Below, piece after piece: positions 12,349-22,970 of a stretch of DNA of 64,000 bases. Under the pieces are notes generated by a model that saw only the letters and a list, made by a program, of their open reading frames with translations, was not told the DNA's origin and did not search any database. The stretch is from assembly GCA_963920665.1 (NCBI GenBank), contig OY987268.1, forward strand, positions 10,976,501 to 11,040,500, in the 5' to 3' direction. Made by a program: the position numbers and the translations under genes. Origin of the DNA: Straminergon stramineum (taxonomy: Eukaryota > Streptophyta > Bryopsida > Hypnales > Calliergonaceae). Each line of letters starts with the position of its first letter. Within the stretch, counting starts at the first letter, position 1.

Positions 12349-12891
12349 CTAGAAAAAAGGTGACTCATTTGCAAATAGTTTGCAACTTGTAAATTTGTAG
12401 ATTTGAAAATATTAATCTCAATGATTTGTAGATTTCAAACTTTCATATCTACCTTCTTATTAGATTTTTGAATTTTAAACTACCTTTTTTCTAGATTTTT
12501 GAATTTCAAAACTACTTTTTTTTAGATTTTAAAATTTCAAATCTATTTTTTTTAGATTTCAAAAATTTAAATATTGATATTTAATAGATTTCATTGGTTT
12601 AGGATACCTTACAATTTCATTGATTTTGAAATTTCTTGGATTTTAAATATTTTTTTAATTTCTATAGATTGTAGAAATCTATACAGTATAAAAATGTAGA
12701 ACTCTCATAATTCTATCAACAAAATTCATTGCTTAAGACTACAACAACTTACAAGTCTTATATGTCCAACCTAATCATATTTGCTACAATTGATATGGGA
12801 CAATTGATATAAGACAAATGGGAATGAAATCTAGAAGCAACTAAAAAACAACTAGTGTATGACTTAGAAGCGATTAGGAAATGACTAGCTT

Positions 12892-13057
12892 CACTACAAG
12901 AAAATTCAATTTTTTGGTTGATTTTGTTGCATTCATTTGGTTCACTTTTTCTATTGATTTCTATCCAAATCAACAAATTACTCTCCTAATCAATAGAAAA
13001 GTGAATCAAATCCATACAACCAAATCAATGAAAAAGCTAAATTTTCTAGTACTGTAG
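12892..13057. mobile_element. Small hairpin MITE with CACTACAAGAAAATT end
   Basis: The left end CACTACAAGAAAATT is a well-known plant CACTA terminus. The right side is an imperfect inverted copy ending near 13051-13057. The arms pair with mismatches through ATCAATAG-type blocks in the middle. It is nested inside the larger CACTA element. The right border and target duplication are unclear. Confidence 0.6.
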
Positions 13058-13959
13058 GAAACGACTAAGAAACAACTAGTATATGATTAGAAAGCAATTA
13101 GGAAACGACTCAAAATTGACTAGGAAACAACTATGGTCATTTTACATCTGCAATCTTTTCCTAGTTGTTTTTGCATCTATAGATTAATTGCTTTGCAATT
13201 AAAACAATGTATCAATGCTATAAAAACAACGACATTAGACAATTACGTTGGATTTGGTGCTGATAGAGAGGATTACAGTCGTAGGATAGTTGTATAGGAC
13301 ACTAGTTGCATAGTAGTTAGTTGTGCCGGACATGTTTTTCTTCTAGTGAAGGTGATGAATGGAAGATTACTTTTCAGACAAGGTATGGCCATTTTGAATA
13401 CAATCTCTTGCTCTTTGGACCTACAAATGTACCAACAATCTTTCAATACCTTATAAATAACATATTTCAAGACTTCTGAGGCATCTTCATCATTTGCTAT
13501 TTGGACAATATTCACATATATTCTGAAGACAAGAGGCAATATGAAGAATACATAAGACTAGTCTTCAAAAAACCTTGGAGCACTAGTTTATATGCAAAGC
13601 TTAAAAAATGTGCCTTCCACACTTCTCAAGTGGAGTTCGTTGGTTACATCATGTGAAGCAATGACATATTGATGGACTCGGAAAAGATTCAAATTGTTCT
13701 AGATTAGGCAAAACCAAAGACAGTGCGCGATGTTCAATGTTTTCTTGGCTTTATAAAATTTTATCGAATGTTCACCAAGAACTATTTACAAATTGTTTTC
13801 CCCCTCAAGTGTCTTACTTAGAAGGATAAGTTGGATTAGAATCAAGAAGCAAAAAAGGCCTTCCAAACATTAAAGAAAGCCTTCACTTCAATCCAATATT
13901 GACTCATTTTGACTTTTCAAAACCTTTTTTCATGGAGCCAAATGTCTCAAATAATTTTG

Positions 13960-15850
13960 CTTGAAGAACAATATAGTTATCACAACAAAGAGAAGGAAAA
14001 AAAACCCACCTTTTTACTTTTCATTTGAAGCAACTAAGTGTTACAATAATCAATCACGGTGTTGAGTAGAGAGGCCTTGCCTTAGAAAAACGCGAAGCTT
14101 CTAGCTACAACTAGATGTGGCCCAAAAAAAGGGAAGATCCCATGGATATATAAAGTCATAAATACAATTATAAATCCCAAATGATGCCATAAGAACAAAT
14201 ATAATATCAAAACTCCACATATCCCTCTCAAGATGTCATGAGGTCTCAATATACATCATAAGTTTCTAAAAGATAGTAGAAAAAAAAGCATATCCTCTAT
14301 AAACTCCCTTTGAAGAAGTGTTTGATAGAAGAATGGGTGCCACAGACGCTCTACAACTCTAAATTAAAAGTGTGATATGTCCCTAAAAAGCTAACAAAAA
14401 GTTCTATAACCTCTTTAAAACTCACTCAAAACTAAGATATTGTACGATTTTTATGGTCGTTCAAAGTTCACCCTTCCCAACTTAAAGGCAACTCGCCTAT
14501 ACTTCACTCCCAAGCTCATAACTTTCACATACTAACTTCAAACTAAGAAAATAATATCATTTTGAAAAGCTAAGAAAATTATCTACAACTGATTCAAGTT
14601 TCATTCAAATCTAAGTTACTTTACCACTTTCATAGCCCTTCAAAGTTCACTCTCTTGAAAATCCGAAAGTAGCTCTTCACTCTCAAGCTCATAACTTCTA
14701 TATACTAGCTCCAAATTAAGAAAATAACATCATTTTAGAAAGCTAAAAAAGGTATCTACAATCTACCCAAGTTTCACTCAAAATTAAGATACTATCCACT
14801 TTGTATAATTTATCAAAGTTTACTCTCTTGAAAACCGAAAGTAGCTCTTCACCTTTTCACTCTCAAGCCCATAACTTTCACATACTCACTCCAAACTAAG
14901 AAAACAATATCATTTTAAAAAGCTAACAGAAGCATCTACAACCTCTCCAAATTTCACTCAAAACTAAGGTACTATCCACCTTTCATAGCCATCCAAAGTT
15001 CACTCTCTTAAAAGTCCGAGGCAACTTCACAACACTTCACTCTCAAATTCATAACTTACACATATTAACTCGAAACTTAGTAAGTGATAGCTTTCGGAAA
15101 CACAAAAACAAGATAAACAAACTCTCCAAATTTCAATGCAAAAAACCTCCATGTACAATGTATAATGCCTTCCCAAAATGACGACTTCTCCCAAGCAAAC
15201 AAGGAAGAGAAAGAAGATCACCCTCCACCTCACCCTCCACCTCCACCTTCATGCCATCCACCTAAGCTAGTGGATTTTGGCCACTAAGATGTCACATGGG
15301 CCACCTCTTATTCTCGATAAGTTTATTCACATCCTTTATGTGAACTTCTAATCCATTAAAAACAACCAAAGAAAAGGTAAAACAATCTTTACCTTTTGTT
15401 TTTTACAATTTCAAACAAACTAACTAAAATATGAAAACATCTTCAAGTATAAAAATTAAAGAACTAAATGTTTGTCAAAGAGAGGTAAAAAAAAAAAGAG
15501 TTCAAGTGGAGTATGACCCCATTTGTTTCTTGAGACTCTAGAAAAAAATCCTCCAATTTAACAAACAATTATGTATTTTCACATAATGAACGCATTTACA
15601 ATGTGACTATGGAATCCATAATAAGGAATGATTTGCAATTGTAAATTCCTTCCAAAAATGGTGTCATCTACTCAAAGGTGCTGCCTACCAAGTGACAATA
15701 TATATTGGTTATAAGAATCTTGAATATTTCATGTCTACTTATGTCTTGAATCATTGCTAAACGCGTTGGAATATGTCTCCATTTAGATTTGACTTTGGTA
15801 TTACATATCAACTTTAAAAACAACAAAGATTATCTAAGGCTTTAATTACA
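13960..15850. mobile_element. Unclassified insertion in gypsy pol
   Basis: Recognisable gypsy sequence stops near 13960 in the RNase H start and resumes near 16080 in the integrase zinc-finger region. The intervening DNA contains an array of about 178-bp repeats (14395-15150) and no recognisable protein. Part of it may be diverged RNase H sequence. I found no inverted ends. Confidence 0.4.
14395..15150 (+). repeat. Tandem array of about 173-180 bp units, four copies
   Basis: The landmark CAAGCTCATA recurs at 14511, 14684, 14864 and 15044 (last two slightly changed), giving periods of 173, 180 and 180 bp. Other shared blocks include TCAAAGTTCACTCTCTT and TTCACTCAAAACTAAG. The unit has satellite-monomer length, but only about four copies are present. 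Confidence 0.85.
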
Positions 15851-16417
15851 CAATCCAACTCTATTCACAAAGAAGGAGAAGCAACATATAATCAACAACG
15901 GACAACACTTTTAAAGCCTAAGCACCACTATTCACAAGCAACTTATATATTGATCCCAATTGATTCCAATTTCTAAGGTGAAATTTGACTAATGTCAAAT
16001 ACAAATCTCATGTGTTTGATATCAAGCATTGCGCAAGCAACAACATTGAAGATTCTTGTAAATTCAAGATTGAAGTCCAGCTTTTATCCTTGGAAGAACA
16101 TTGGTACTTTCTTGATAGACCACCCTGCCTCCGAATCTTGCAAGCTTGCCACGACCTTCCTTCTATTAGACATTTTGGATTCAACAAGACATTGGAATTT
16201 ATTTCTTGTAATTTAAGTCGTCTCAAATGTAGAAGTCCATCAAAGAATTTGTACTTTCTTGCAACATATGTTCTCACTAAAAGAATCCTCAACATCTTCT
16301 ATACAAATTATTGCAACCATTGTCAATTTCCAAGCAACCATGGACATTTCCATTTATTTCCATCTATTTCCACGAACATCATTATTGATCTACGACCTTT
16401 GACTAAGTTTGATACTA

Positions 16418-16633
16418 TAGATAGAAACCCTCTTACTGCATACTATGTTAATGCATCATATGTAGTAGAGAGGTTTGTAGGTAGGCCCAATTTCAAGGAT
16501 TTTTTTCTAGAAAGTAGTGTAGTTAGTTGCCATGTTAGTTAGTGTCCATTAATGCACCTTTGCAAATGCATAAACCTCTCTTATATAGTGCATAGCCTCG
16601 GCACTATGCACTAAGAGAGGTTCTATCTATATA
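16418..16633. mobile_element. About 216-bp MITE in the gypsy integrase region
   Basis: The left end TAGATAGAAACCCTCTTACT pairs imperfectly with the right end ACTAAGAGAGGTTCTATCTA. An inner hairpin lies at 16573-16622 around CTATGCACTAAGAGAGG. Gypsy integrase text stops at the left border and resumes just beyond the right border. TA-rich borders suggest a Stowaway-like element. A copy of nearly the same length is at 21763-21979. Confidence 0.65.
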
Positions 16634-17266
16634 TGTGTGGTAGTAGACTGATTTTCAAAAATGGCACATTTTGTTTCTTGTAAGAAGACAATCACAAGAG
16701 AAGAGACAACCAAACTTTCCATCAACAATATCTATCACTATCATGGGTCACCTGAAAATATTGTGTCTAACCACAGACCTTAGTTCATCTCCAGATTTTG
16801 GCAATCACTATTTGAAATATTACAAGTGAAGATCAAACTTTTGTTGGCATTTCATCCTCAAACACATGGACAAATTGAGCAAGTGAATCAAGTATTGTTG
16901 CAATATTTGTAGTGTACTATAAACTACCAATAAGATGATTGAACACACTAATAAAATTTGCATACAACTTCAAAGACTTCATTTTATATCAACTATGGAT
17001 GTCATCCAAAAAATGACATGTTATTAGCTTAGAGAAGGAAAAAACCTACATCAAAGAATTTGCAACACACCTAAGAGATATACAAACAACAACGAAGGAA
17101 CATGTTAAAGAAGCTCAAGCTCACTCCAAATAATCTACTAATGTGAGAAGAAAGGATTAACAAAATTTCAAGTACTTGGTAATGTGTGGCTACTACAATG
17201 CAATATCAATACTTCTTGCCCATGCAATAAACTAGACTATTGCACGATTATGCCGTTCCACATTAA

Positions 17267-18187
17267 CCCCTAAAGGACCAAGGCCTTTTTTCTGCAAAAA
17301 AACACTCAAAACTGCCAGTTTTAGAGCAAAGAGTAAAAAGATTTGAATTTTTTTTTTCATATCTAACCGTAGGATCTTACACCTAACTAGTATGAAAATT
17401 TGTGGAAAAAATTTCAGAAATTTTGACCGCATAGATTGCAAGATATCTGCGTTTAAAGTGAAGAAAACAAGTTTTTCCACACATTGCGGGACTAGGTCAT
17501 TTGACTTTAACCCTTCTTGACTTTAATTATTTGCACTACAGAGTTTTGAGCTTTAAATCTTTATGGTGGAGAATTGAGTTGAGAGTCTAGGAAAAAAAAG
17601 AAAATACAAAAAGAATTAATTTTGATTCTTTAAAAAATTGTTAAGTAGAAGTAGGTACAAGATAGAAGGAAAATCCAAATTATGAATATCTCTAAGATGG
17701 AATTAAAACTCACTAATCCCAATGGTGAGATTGTTCTAGAAGGCAAATGAAATGGTAAGGACCCTTTTTTTTTTAAATATTGTAAAAATTGCATTCAGAA
17801 ATGAATCCTACAAGTTATTTTTTCAGGAAGATGCTCTAAGTGCCCGAAAAACAAGATTGTCTATAACTTTCTCATAACAAATCCAAATGGAATGAATCAA
17901 AGCTTTCCATGTAGACAAAAATACAATATATAAGGAAAAAAAATAAAAAATAAAAAAATTCAAATTTTTAAAACTTTTTTTTGCTGCCCCCTCTCCCTTG
18001 TTTTGAGCTTATGTGGGCATAACTTTTGTTCCCGGGCACCAAATGAAAAAAAAAATTATATTCCCACAAAGCTAATCAGTTTTTATATCTTCATAAAAAG
18101 TTTCAAAAAATCAGGACAAAAATTGAGACCGTAGGTACGTGCCCGAAATCTCATTTGTCCCCCAAAGGGACAATGGTCCTTTAGGGG
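17267..18187. mobile_element. TTAA element, copy 1 (inserted in gypsy)
   Basis: A 921-bp element begins CCCCTAAAGGACCA and ends TGGTCCTTTAGGGG, with TTAA at both borders (17263-17266, 18188-18191). Collapsing the two TTAA copies gives gypsy sequence reading PFHIKKQINVVAYQL, so TTAA is a true target duplication. There is no transposase. TTAA plus CCC ends is the signature of piggyBac-type transposition (Sola3 also uses TTAA). The superfamily call is inference. Confidence 0.88.
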
Positions 18188-18727
18188 TTAAAAAGCAAAT
18201 CAATGTTGTTGCATATCAATTGGATTTACCAGAATCTATAAAGGTATATCCTATTTTCATGCTTCAATCTTAGAGATCTATAGGAAATTCAACTTTCCTA
18301 GAAGAATTCAACCTCCATTATCTTATACAAAGGTAGATGATTGTCAGGAATATAAAATCAAGGATATCTTTGATTCAAGAATCCAATGTCATGGATATCC
18401 AATTAGTGGGAACATACTTCAAACTTAACTAATGGGTAGTTGCAAGAAACACTTGCGAGTTCTGGCCTTAGGGAGGTAGTGAGCAATTGGAATAGCAACA
18501 TATGTGTGAACAAATGATAGGGTATTTTAAAAACATGGGAGCTTATAATTATAAATGGCTTTAAAGTAATACGAGGTATTGAAAATGGCATTGGACATCT
18601 TTAAAGTACTATAGGGTATGGAATAGTAGGTCCCATTAGAAAATTACATAATGATAGCATGTGGAAAAAAAATTCATACCCCCCTATAAAATAGTAGTTG
18701 TTTGCTCATATATCCTTATTTTTTTAA

Positions 18728-19652
18728 CCCCTAAAGGACCGGCCTTGTGTTTTTGGCAACATAACTTTTTTGGGCAGGTACATGTGAGTGGAGATTTGAC
18801 TCATTTAGGCTGAATTTTTTTGACAAGGTGTGGACAAGGAATATCTTTGATGCATGCTAAATTTCATTTCATTTGAGTATACAAGTAAAAAGTTATGATG
18901 CAAAATGTTGTTTGTTTCTCAACTCGGGCAGCTCGGGCAGATCTGAAAAAATCACTTTTTTCAAAAATAAAAATTTGAAATTGGTTTTCTATATTCACAT
19001 ATATGGGGAAAGCTTTGAATCAGTCCATTTTGATCAATGTGATGAAAGTTATGAGAAATTTCAGTTTGTGGGCAATTAAGGAATCTGTACTCTAAAATAA
19101 ACTTTGAAGTCCTTTATTTAACTCAATTTTTCAAATTTTTTGAAAAAAATAAAATCATAGGATGGAGATTGTTTATTACAACATTACAACCATTGGGATT
19201 GGCATTTTTCAATTCCATAATTAAATTTTTGACAATTTAGTATTTTGAATTATTCTCTACTTCTTTCTACATTCTATTTTTTTCCTATATGTTGTACAAT
19301 TCCAAATGATTCGAAAATTTTCAAAAACATAGCCAACTTGCCTTGAAAAATGAATCCAAAGATGCACCACCATTTTGGAAATTTTTTCATACAAATGTGT
19401 CCTTCTGAAGTGCTGCTGCCCAGTTTTTTGCAGGGCAAAAAAACTGATTTTTGTCACTTCAAATGTTAATATCTTCCAATCCACACGGTGTAAATTTTTG
19501 AAATTTTTTTCACATCCATTCAAAACAACTTACTACAAGATCCTACGGTTACATGTGTTCAAAAATGTTTTTTTTCTTAAATTTGGTACTTGTGCTAAAA
19601 ATGGCAGTTTTGGAACGTTTTTGGTGAAAACATAGTCAAGGAACTTTAGGGG
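18728..19652. mobile_element. TTAA element, copy 2
   Basis: A 925-bp element starts CCCCTAAAGGACCGG and ends AACTTTAGGGG, flanked by TTAA at 18724-18727 and 19653-19656. Its right half resembles the reverse complement of copy 1's left half (shared GGCAGTTTTGG and CCTACGGTTA blocks), so it belongs to the same family in opposite orientation. No transposase. Confidence 0.85.
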
Positions 19653-19656
19653 TTAA

Positions 19657-20469
19657 CACATTGTCCCCCCCCCCCCTAAGGTTCTAGCTCAAAATGGCTT
19701 TAGTACAAGAGTACTATGACTTTTGAAAAAGCATTAATGACATAATATATGGTTAATTTATTGAGAATTCAAAATAGTATGTGTACAAAAATTAAAGCTT
19801 AGAAAATTTTATCTCTGAAACTTATGAACAAAAAAAGTCCGATGGAAAATTCAAGAAAATAAACATTTTGGAATTTGATATTTAGAAAATAATTTAAAAA
19901 TTCAAATAATTCAAATTTAGAAAACCATTTTTTAGCTTGAAGATGCTTCTTCTCAACCATTTTCATCTTCAAGAAAAAAAATTGTATTCTCTCCACTTGT
20001 GCGTAGATAGTGCACTTCAAGCACATGTGGAAGGTGTATACTACTATACTTTATTATTTTTAGAAAATCTCTTTGTAGGCATTTGTAACTTTAGTAGAAG
20101 TATTTCAATTTCAATTTTTACTTTCAATTTTATATTTTTGGGTTGGAAACAATACTAAACCCCCCAAAAAATAGCCAAGGTAGTTCAATACAATTGGGAA
20201 AAATTTATAAAAAGTAAAATAGTTTTCAAAAATTGGAAAAAATTACTCAATGTTTACAACTACAACATGTACCTTTCTTTCAAATTTCATAGAAGACGGA
20301 CATACGATGCAAAAGCTATGAACAAAAATTTATTTGTCCAAGGCCAAGGGTCCAAAAAAAGGACTAGCGTTTCTTGCAATAACCCTAATGTGCCTTTAAA
20401 GATCCAAGAATTTCATTCACAACAACAAACTAAAACAGGAGTTGCTACAAGATCTAATTAAAGTACAAC
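19657..20469. other. AT-rich, no gene seen
   Basis: Contains a run of about a dozen C near 19665. The open frames are short and without recognisable domains. Confidence 0.45.
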
Positions 20470-20850
20470 AAAGCAAACTCATCAAAGAATCATGGAGCTA
20501 GAAGAGGGATGATGTCATAGATATAAAAAGATTGTGGAAGTTTCTCAAGAAGCTTCTCCAATGGTGGGAGCAACTCAAGCAACTTTCAAGCTTGTAGAAA
20601 CTCTTGGAAGTTTTGAGATCAAACACCTTCCAAGCTTGACAAAGAAACTCAAGATCCTCAAATATATATAGGAGTCAAGACTAAGAGTTTCCTTAGTCTC
20701 GACAACTCACTCTAATGCCTTAGTTCATATCACTCAGTCTTAACTCTTGATCAAAAGCCCTGTTTTCTATACTTTTGTTCTCTTTAATACATCTTGTCTT
20801 TTTAGTAAAGTTATAATCTTGTGCTTCTGCCAAGATTCTTGTTTGGAGGC
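20470..20850 (+). mobile_element. LTR-like promoter fragment
   Basis: The stretch resembles a plant LTR core. It has GAA/TTC-rich sequence (20537-20556), then an AAATATATATAGGAG TATA-like box near 20660, a pyrimidine-rich leader, and T-rich terminator-like sequence to about 20820. No partner LTR or coding domain was found, so it may be a solo or truncated LTR. Confidence 0.4.
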
Positions 20851-21479
20851 TTTGGAGCACTTACTCTTGCATGTTTCAAGTCCATCCTTGACACTACAAT
20901 TCTAGTATATAAATTGAACACATTGTCCAATTTAACAAATATTTCAAATGCAAGGACATTAAATTGTAACAATATTTCATGTTACAAACTTTACTCCTTC
21001 TATAATGGCTAATGCAATTCCATTATCTCAAATTCCCAAAAAAATTCAAATATCATGAGAACCAACATCATTTGCATGTTTGTCAATTTGTGAAATTTTA
21101 AATTCTATAAATGTCAACTTCCTTCAATTTTTGTATACAATAGTTTGAAATGATGTATACTAAGTTACCAACATCCCAATGCACAAAATGATTTTCTGGA
21201 GTTCTAACAAAAAAATTGCCAAAATATAAAGTGATTCCAAATTATGGTGCATGAAATCGAGTTTTAGACATGGCTAGCTTTGAAATTCATTTTCTTTCAA
21301 ATCACATCTAAATTTTTCTTCAAAATTTCATAGTTGTGTGTTATATGTTGTATACTACAACTTTGTATACCTACTTTTGGACTTTGCCAATTGATGCTTA
21401 TGGTATGGTTGTTTGAATGAAAAAGTTTCAAATCCACACTTAGTTTTGTTTGTCATTGTATACCAACAATGCTAATGTG

Positions 21480-21690
21480 TGAGCATGAAAATGCGAGCAT
21501 GTGAGCCTTGAGCATATGTATAAGTGGATATCTTACAACCATTGAAGGTGATTATAATATAAACACCTATAATATAGGTATCTATAACATAGTTACACTA
21601 TAATCATGGAAGGTTTCTATAGTATAGATCCTAGTAATATAGGTTTATAGTCTTCTAGGATCATGGGCTTACACTCCTAGGCTCACATAA
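21480..21690 (+). repeat. Dispersed repeat, copy A
   Basis: About 200 bp starting near GAGCATATGTATAAGTGG and rich in TATAATATAGG-type short palindromes. A diverged copy in the same orientation lies at 44030-44240. Confidence 0.7.
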
Positions 21691-21762
21691 TATCAACCTT
21701 CCATTGCACACTCCTATTGGACTTTGGAAGGAGTAAAAGTGCACATGAAAGAAAATGAATAT

Positions 21763-21979
21763 AGGTAGAACCTCTCTTAGTGTACCCTCCCTTGGTGTAT
21801 AGTATGCATTATGACAGTTTGTAAATAGTAGGTGGTCCATGCCCATGATTTAAGATGAAAAGACATGTGGCACATGCTTCAAGATAAAAAGACAAGTGGC
21901 CCTATGGCTTCTCTAAATGCATAAACCTCTCTTAGTGCATAGTTCCAACACTATGCACTAAAGGAGGTTCTACTTATAT
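21763..21979. mobile_element. About 217-bp MITE, second copy of the 16418 family
   Basis: Left end TAGGTAGAACCTCTCTTAG and right end ACTAAAGGAGGTTCTACTTA form imperfect inverted repeats. A hairpin core (21924-21969) matches that at 16573-16622. Size and end sequence agree with the copy in the gypsy relic. Confidence 0.65.
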
Positions 21980-22075
21980 AGAGAGGAATTGGAAGATTTT
22001 CACTACTTGATGTTAGACCTGCATGTATCATCACTAAAATAATATATTAAAGAGTTAAAAAGATTTTTGGCTTAA

Positions 22076-22970
22076 ACCTTTAAAGTCCCAAGGCCTTTTT
22101 TCCATTAGAAAATCACTCAAAACTGCCATTTCTATTGTAAAGAGATTTTTTCTTTAATTTTTCCACATATTTCACCATGAAATCTTGTACTATTCTAGTA
22201 TAAGAATGTGTCAAAGAAATTTTAGAAATTTTAATCTATACATTGCAAAATACTAATGCATGTATAAAGTGAAGAAGTTGGGATTTTTTGCTCTTTGTAT
22301 GACTAGATTATAAGGCTTTGAATCCCTTTTGCTTAAATTTTTTGCACTTATTAACAATATTGAGTTTTTTGAGTTGAAAGTCTACTAGCAAAAATTTATT
22401 TTTTAAGATGATTTTCATCAATTAAAAAAATTGCCAAATAGAAGCAAGTACTAGATTAAAGGAAAGACTAAATTGTTAATAGCTCTAAGATGAAATTGAA
22501 ACACAATAATCCCAACAGTGAGATTGTTCTAGCAAACATTCAAAATCTCATATAGTTTTTTATTTTTGAAAGCTATGAAAATTGAGTTAAAAAACAAATC
22601 CACTACATTTTATTTTCAAAAAGTTTCAATATTTGTTTGCAACACAAGAAGCTCCATTATTTTTATATCACCAATACAAATAGAATGAATCAAACATTTT
22701 TGCATAGACAAAATTATTTTCTATTAAAAAAATTTCTAAAGATTATTTCAAGCTTTTGTATAAGTTTTTGTTGCTGAACAAGGTCCTTTTGTACTTAGGA
22801 TGTCATAACTTTTGCTCCTAGGAACTAATTGAAATAAAAATCATATTCCCATAAAACTAATGTATTTTTTTTATCTTAAGAAAAAGTCTCAAAAAATCAC
22901 AAAAAATTGAGACTATAAGAACCTATCCAAATCCATTTTGTCCCCCATAGGAATAATGAGACTTTCGAGA
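22076..22970. mobile_element. TTAA element, copy 3 (degenerate)
   Basis: Starts after TTAA (22072-22075) with CCTTTAAAGTCCCAAGGCC and follows the copy 1 order throughout, including the CTCAAAACTGCCA block and an end equivalent to GGACAATGGTCC. The right terminus has decayed to GACTTTCGAGACTG. An old copy of the copy 1 subfamily. Confidence 0.7.

Larger units (their letters stand above)
11918..13348. mobile_element. Non-autonomous CACTA element
   Basis: The element begins CACTAGAAGAAAA (11918-11930) and ends with its exact reverse complement (13336-13348). It is flanked on both sides by AAG (11915-11917 and 13349-13351), the 3-bp duplication expected of CACTA/EnSpm. Joining the flanks across the element reads IKEGDEW, a continuous gypsy reverse-transcriptase motif, so both borders are certain. 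The 1431-bp interior has no transposase but carries two smaller inverted-repeat elements. Confidence 0.92.
11280..18400 (+). pseudogene. Decayed Ty3/gypsy pol with nested insertions
   Basis: Plus-strand pol fragments survive in order. At 11480-11917 the upstream part of reverse transcriptase is recognisable by PPFGPIYNLL and DFRGLNKVIV. At 13349-13960 the catalytic region continues with a YLDN box (normally YLDD), then the connection/RNase H start marked by VQCFLGFIKFYRMF. From about 16080 to 17262 comes integrase: CHDLPSIRHFGFNKTLE, a zinc-finger remnant KSIKEFVLSC in another frame, and QTHGQIEQVNQVL. The C-terminal part with VAYQLDLPESIKVYPIF resumes at 18192. Many in-frame stops and frameshifts mean it is dead. 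Four insertions break it: 11918-13348, about 13960-15850, about 16418-16633 and 17267-18187. No LTR pair was identified. Domain order (RT before integrase) and the motifs place it in Ty3/gypsy, probably the chromovirus group. Confidence 0.85.

Noticed and set aside
15985..16542. 185-codon frame as an intact gene
   Set aside because: Its start matches gypsy integrase but the homologous text shifts frame within it and the end runs into a MITE, so it is pseudogene debris.
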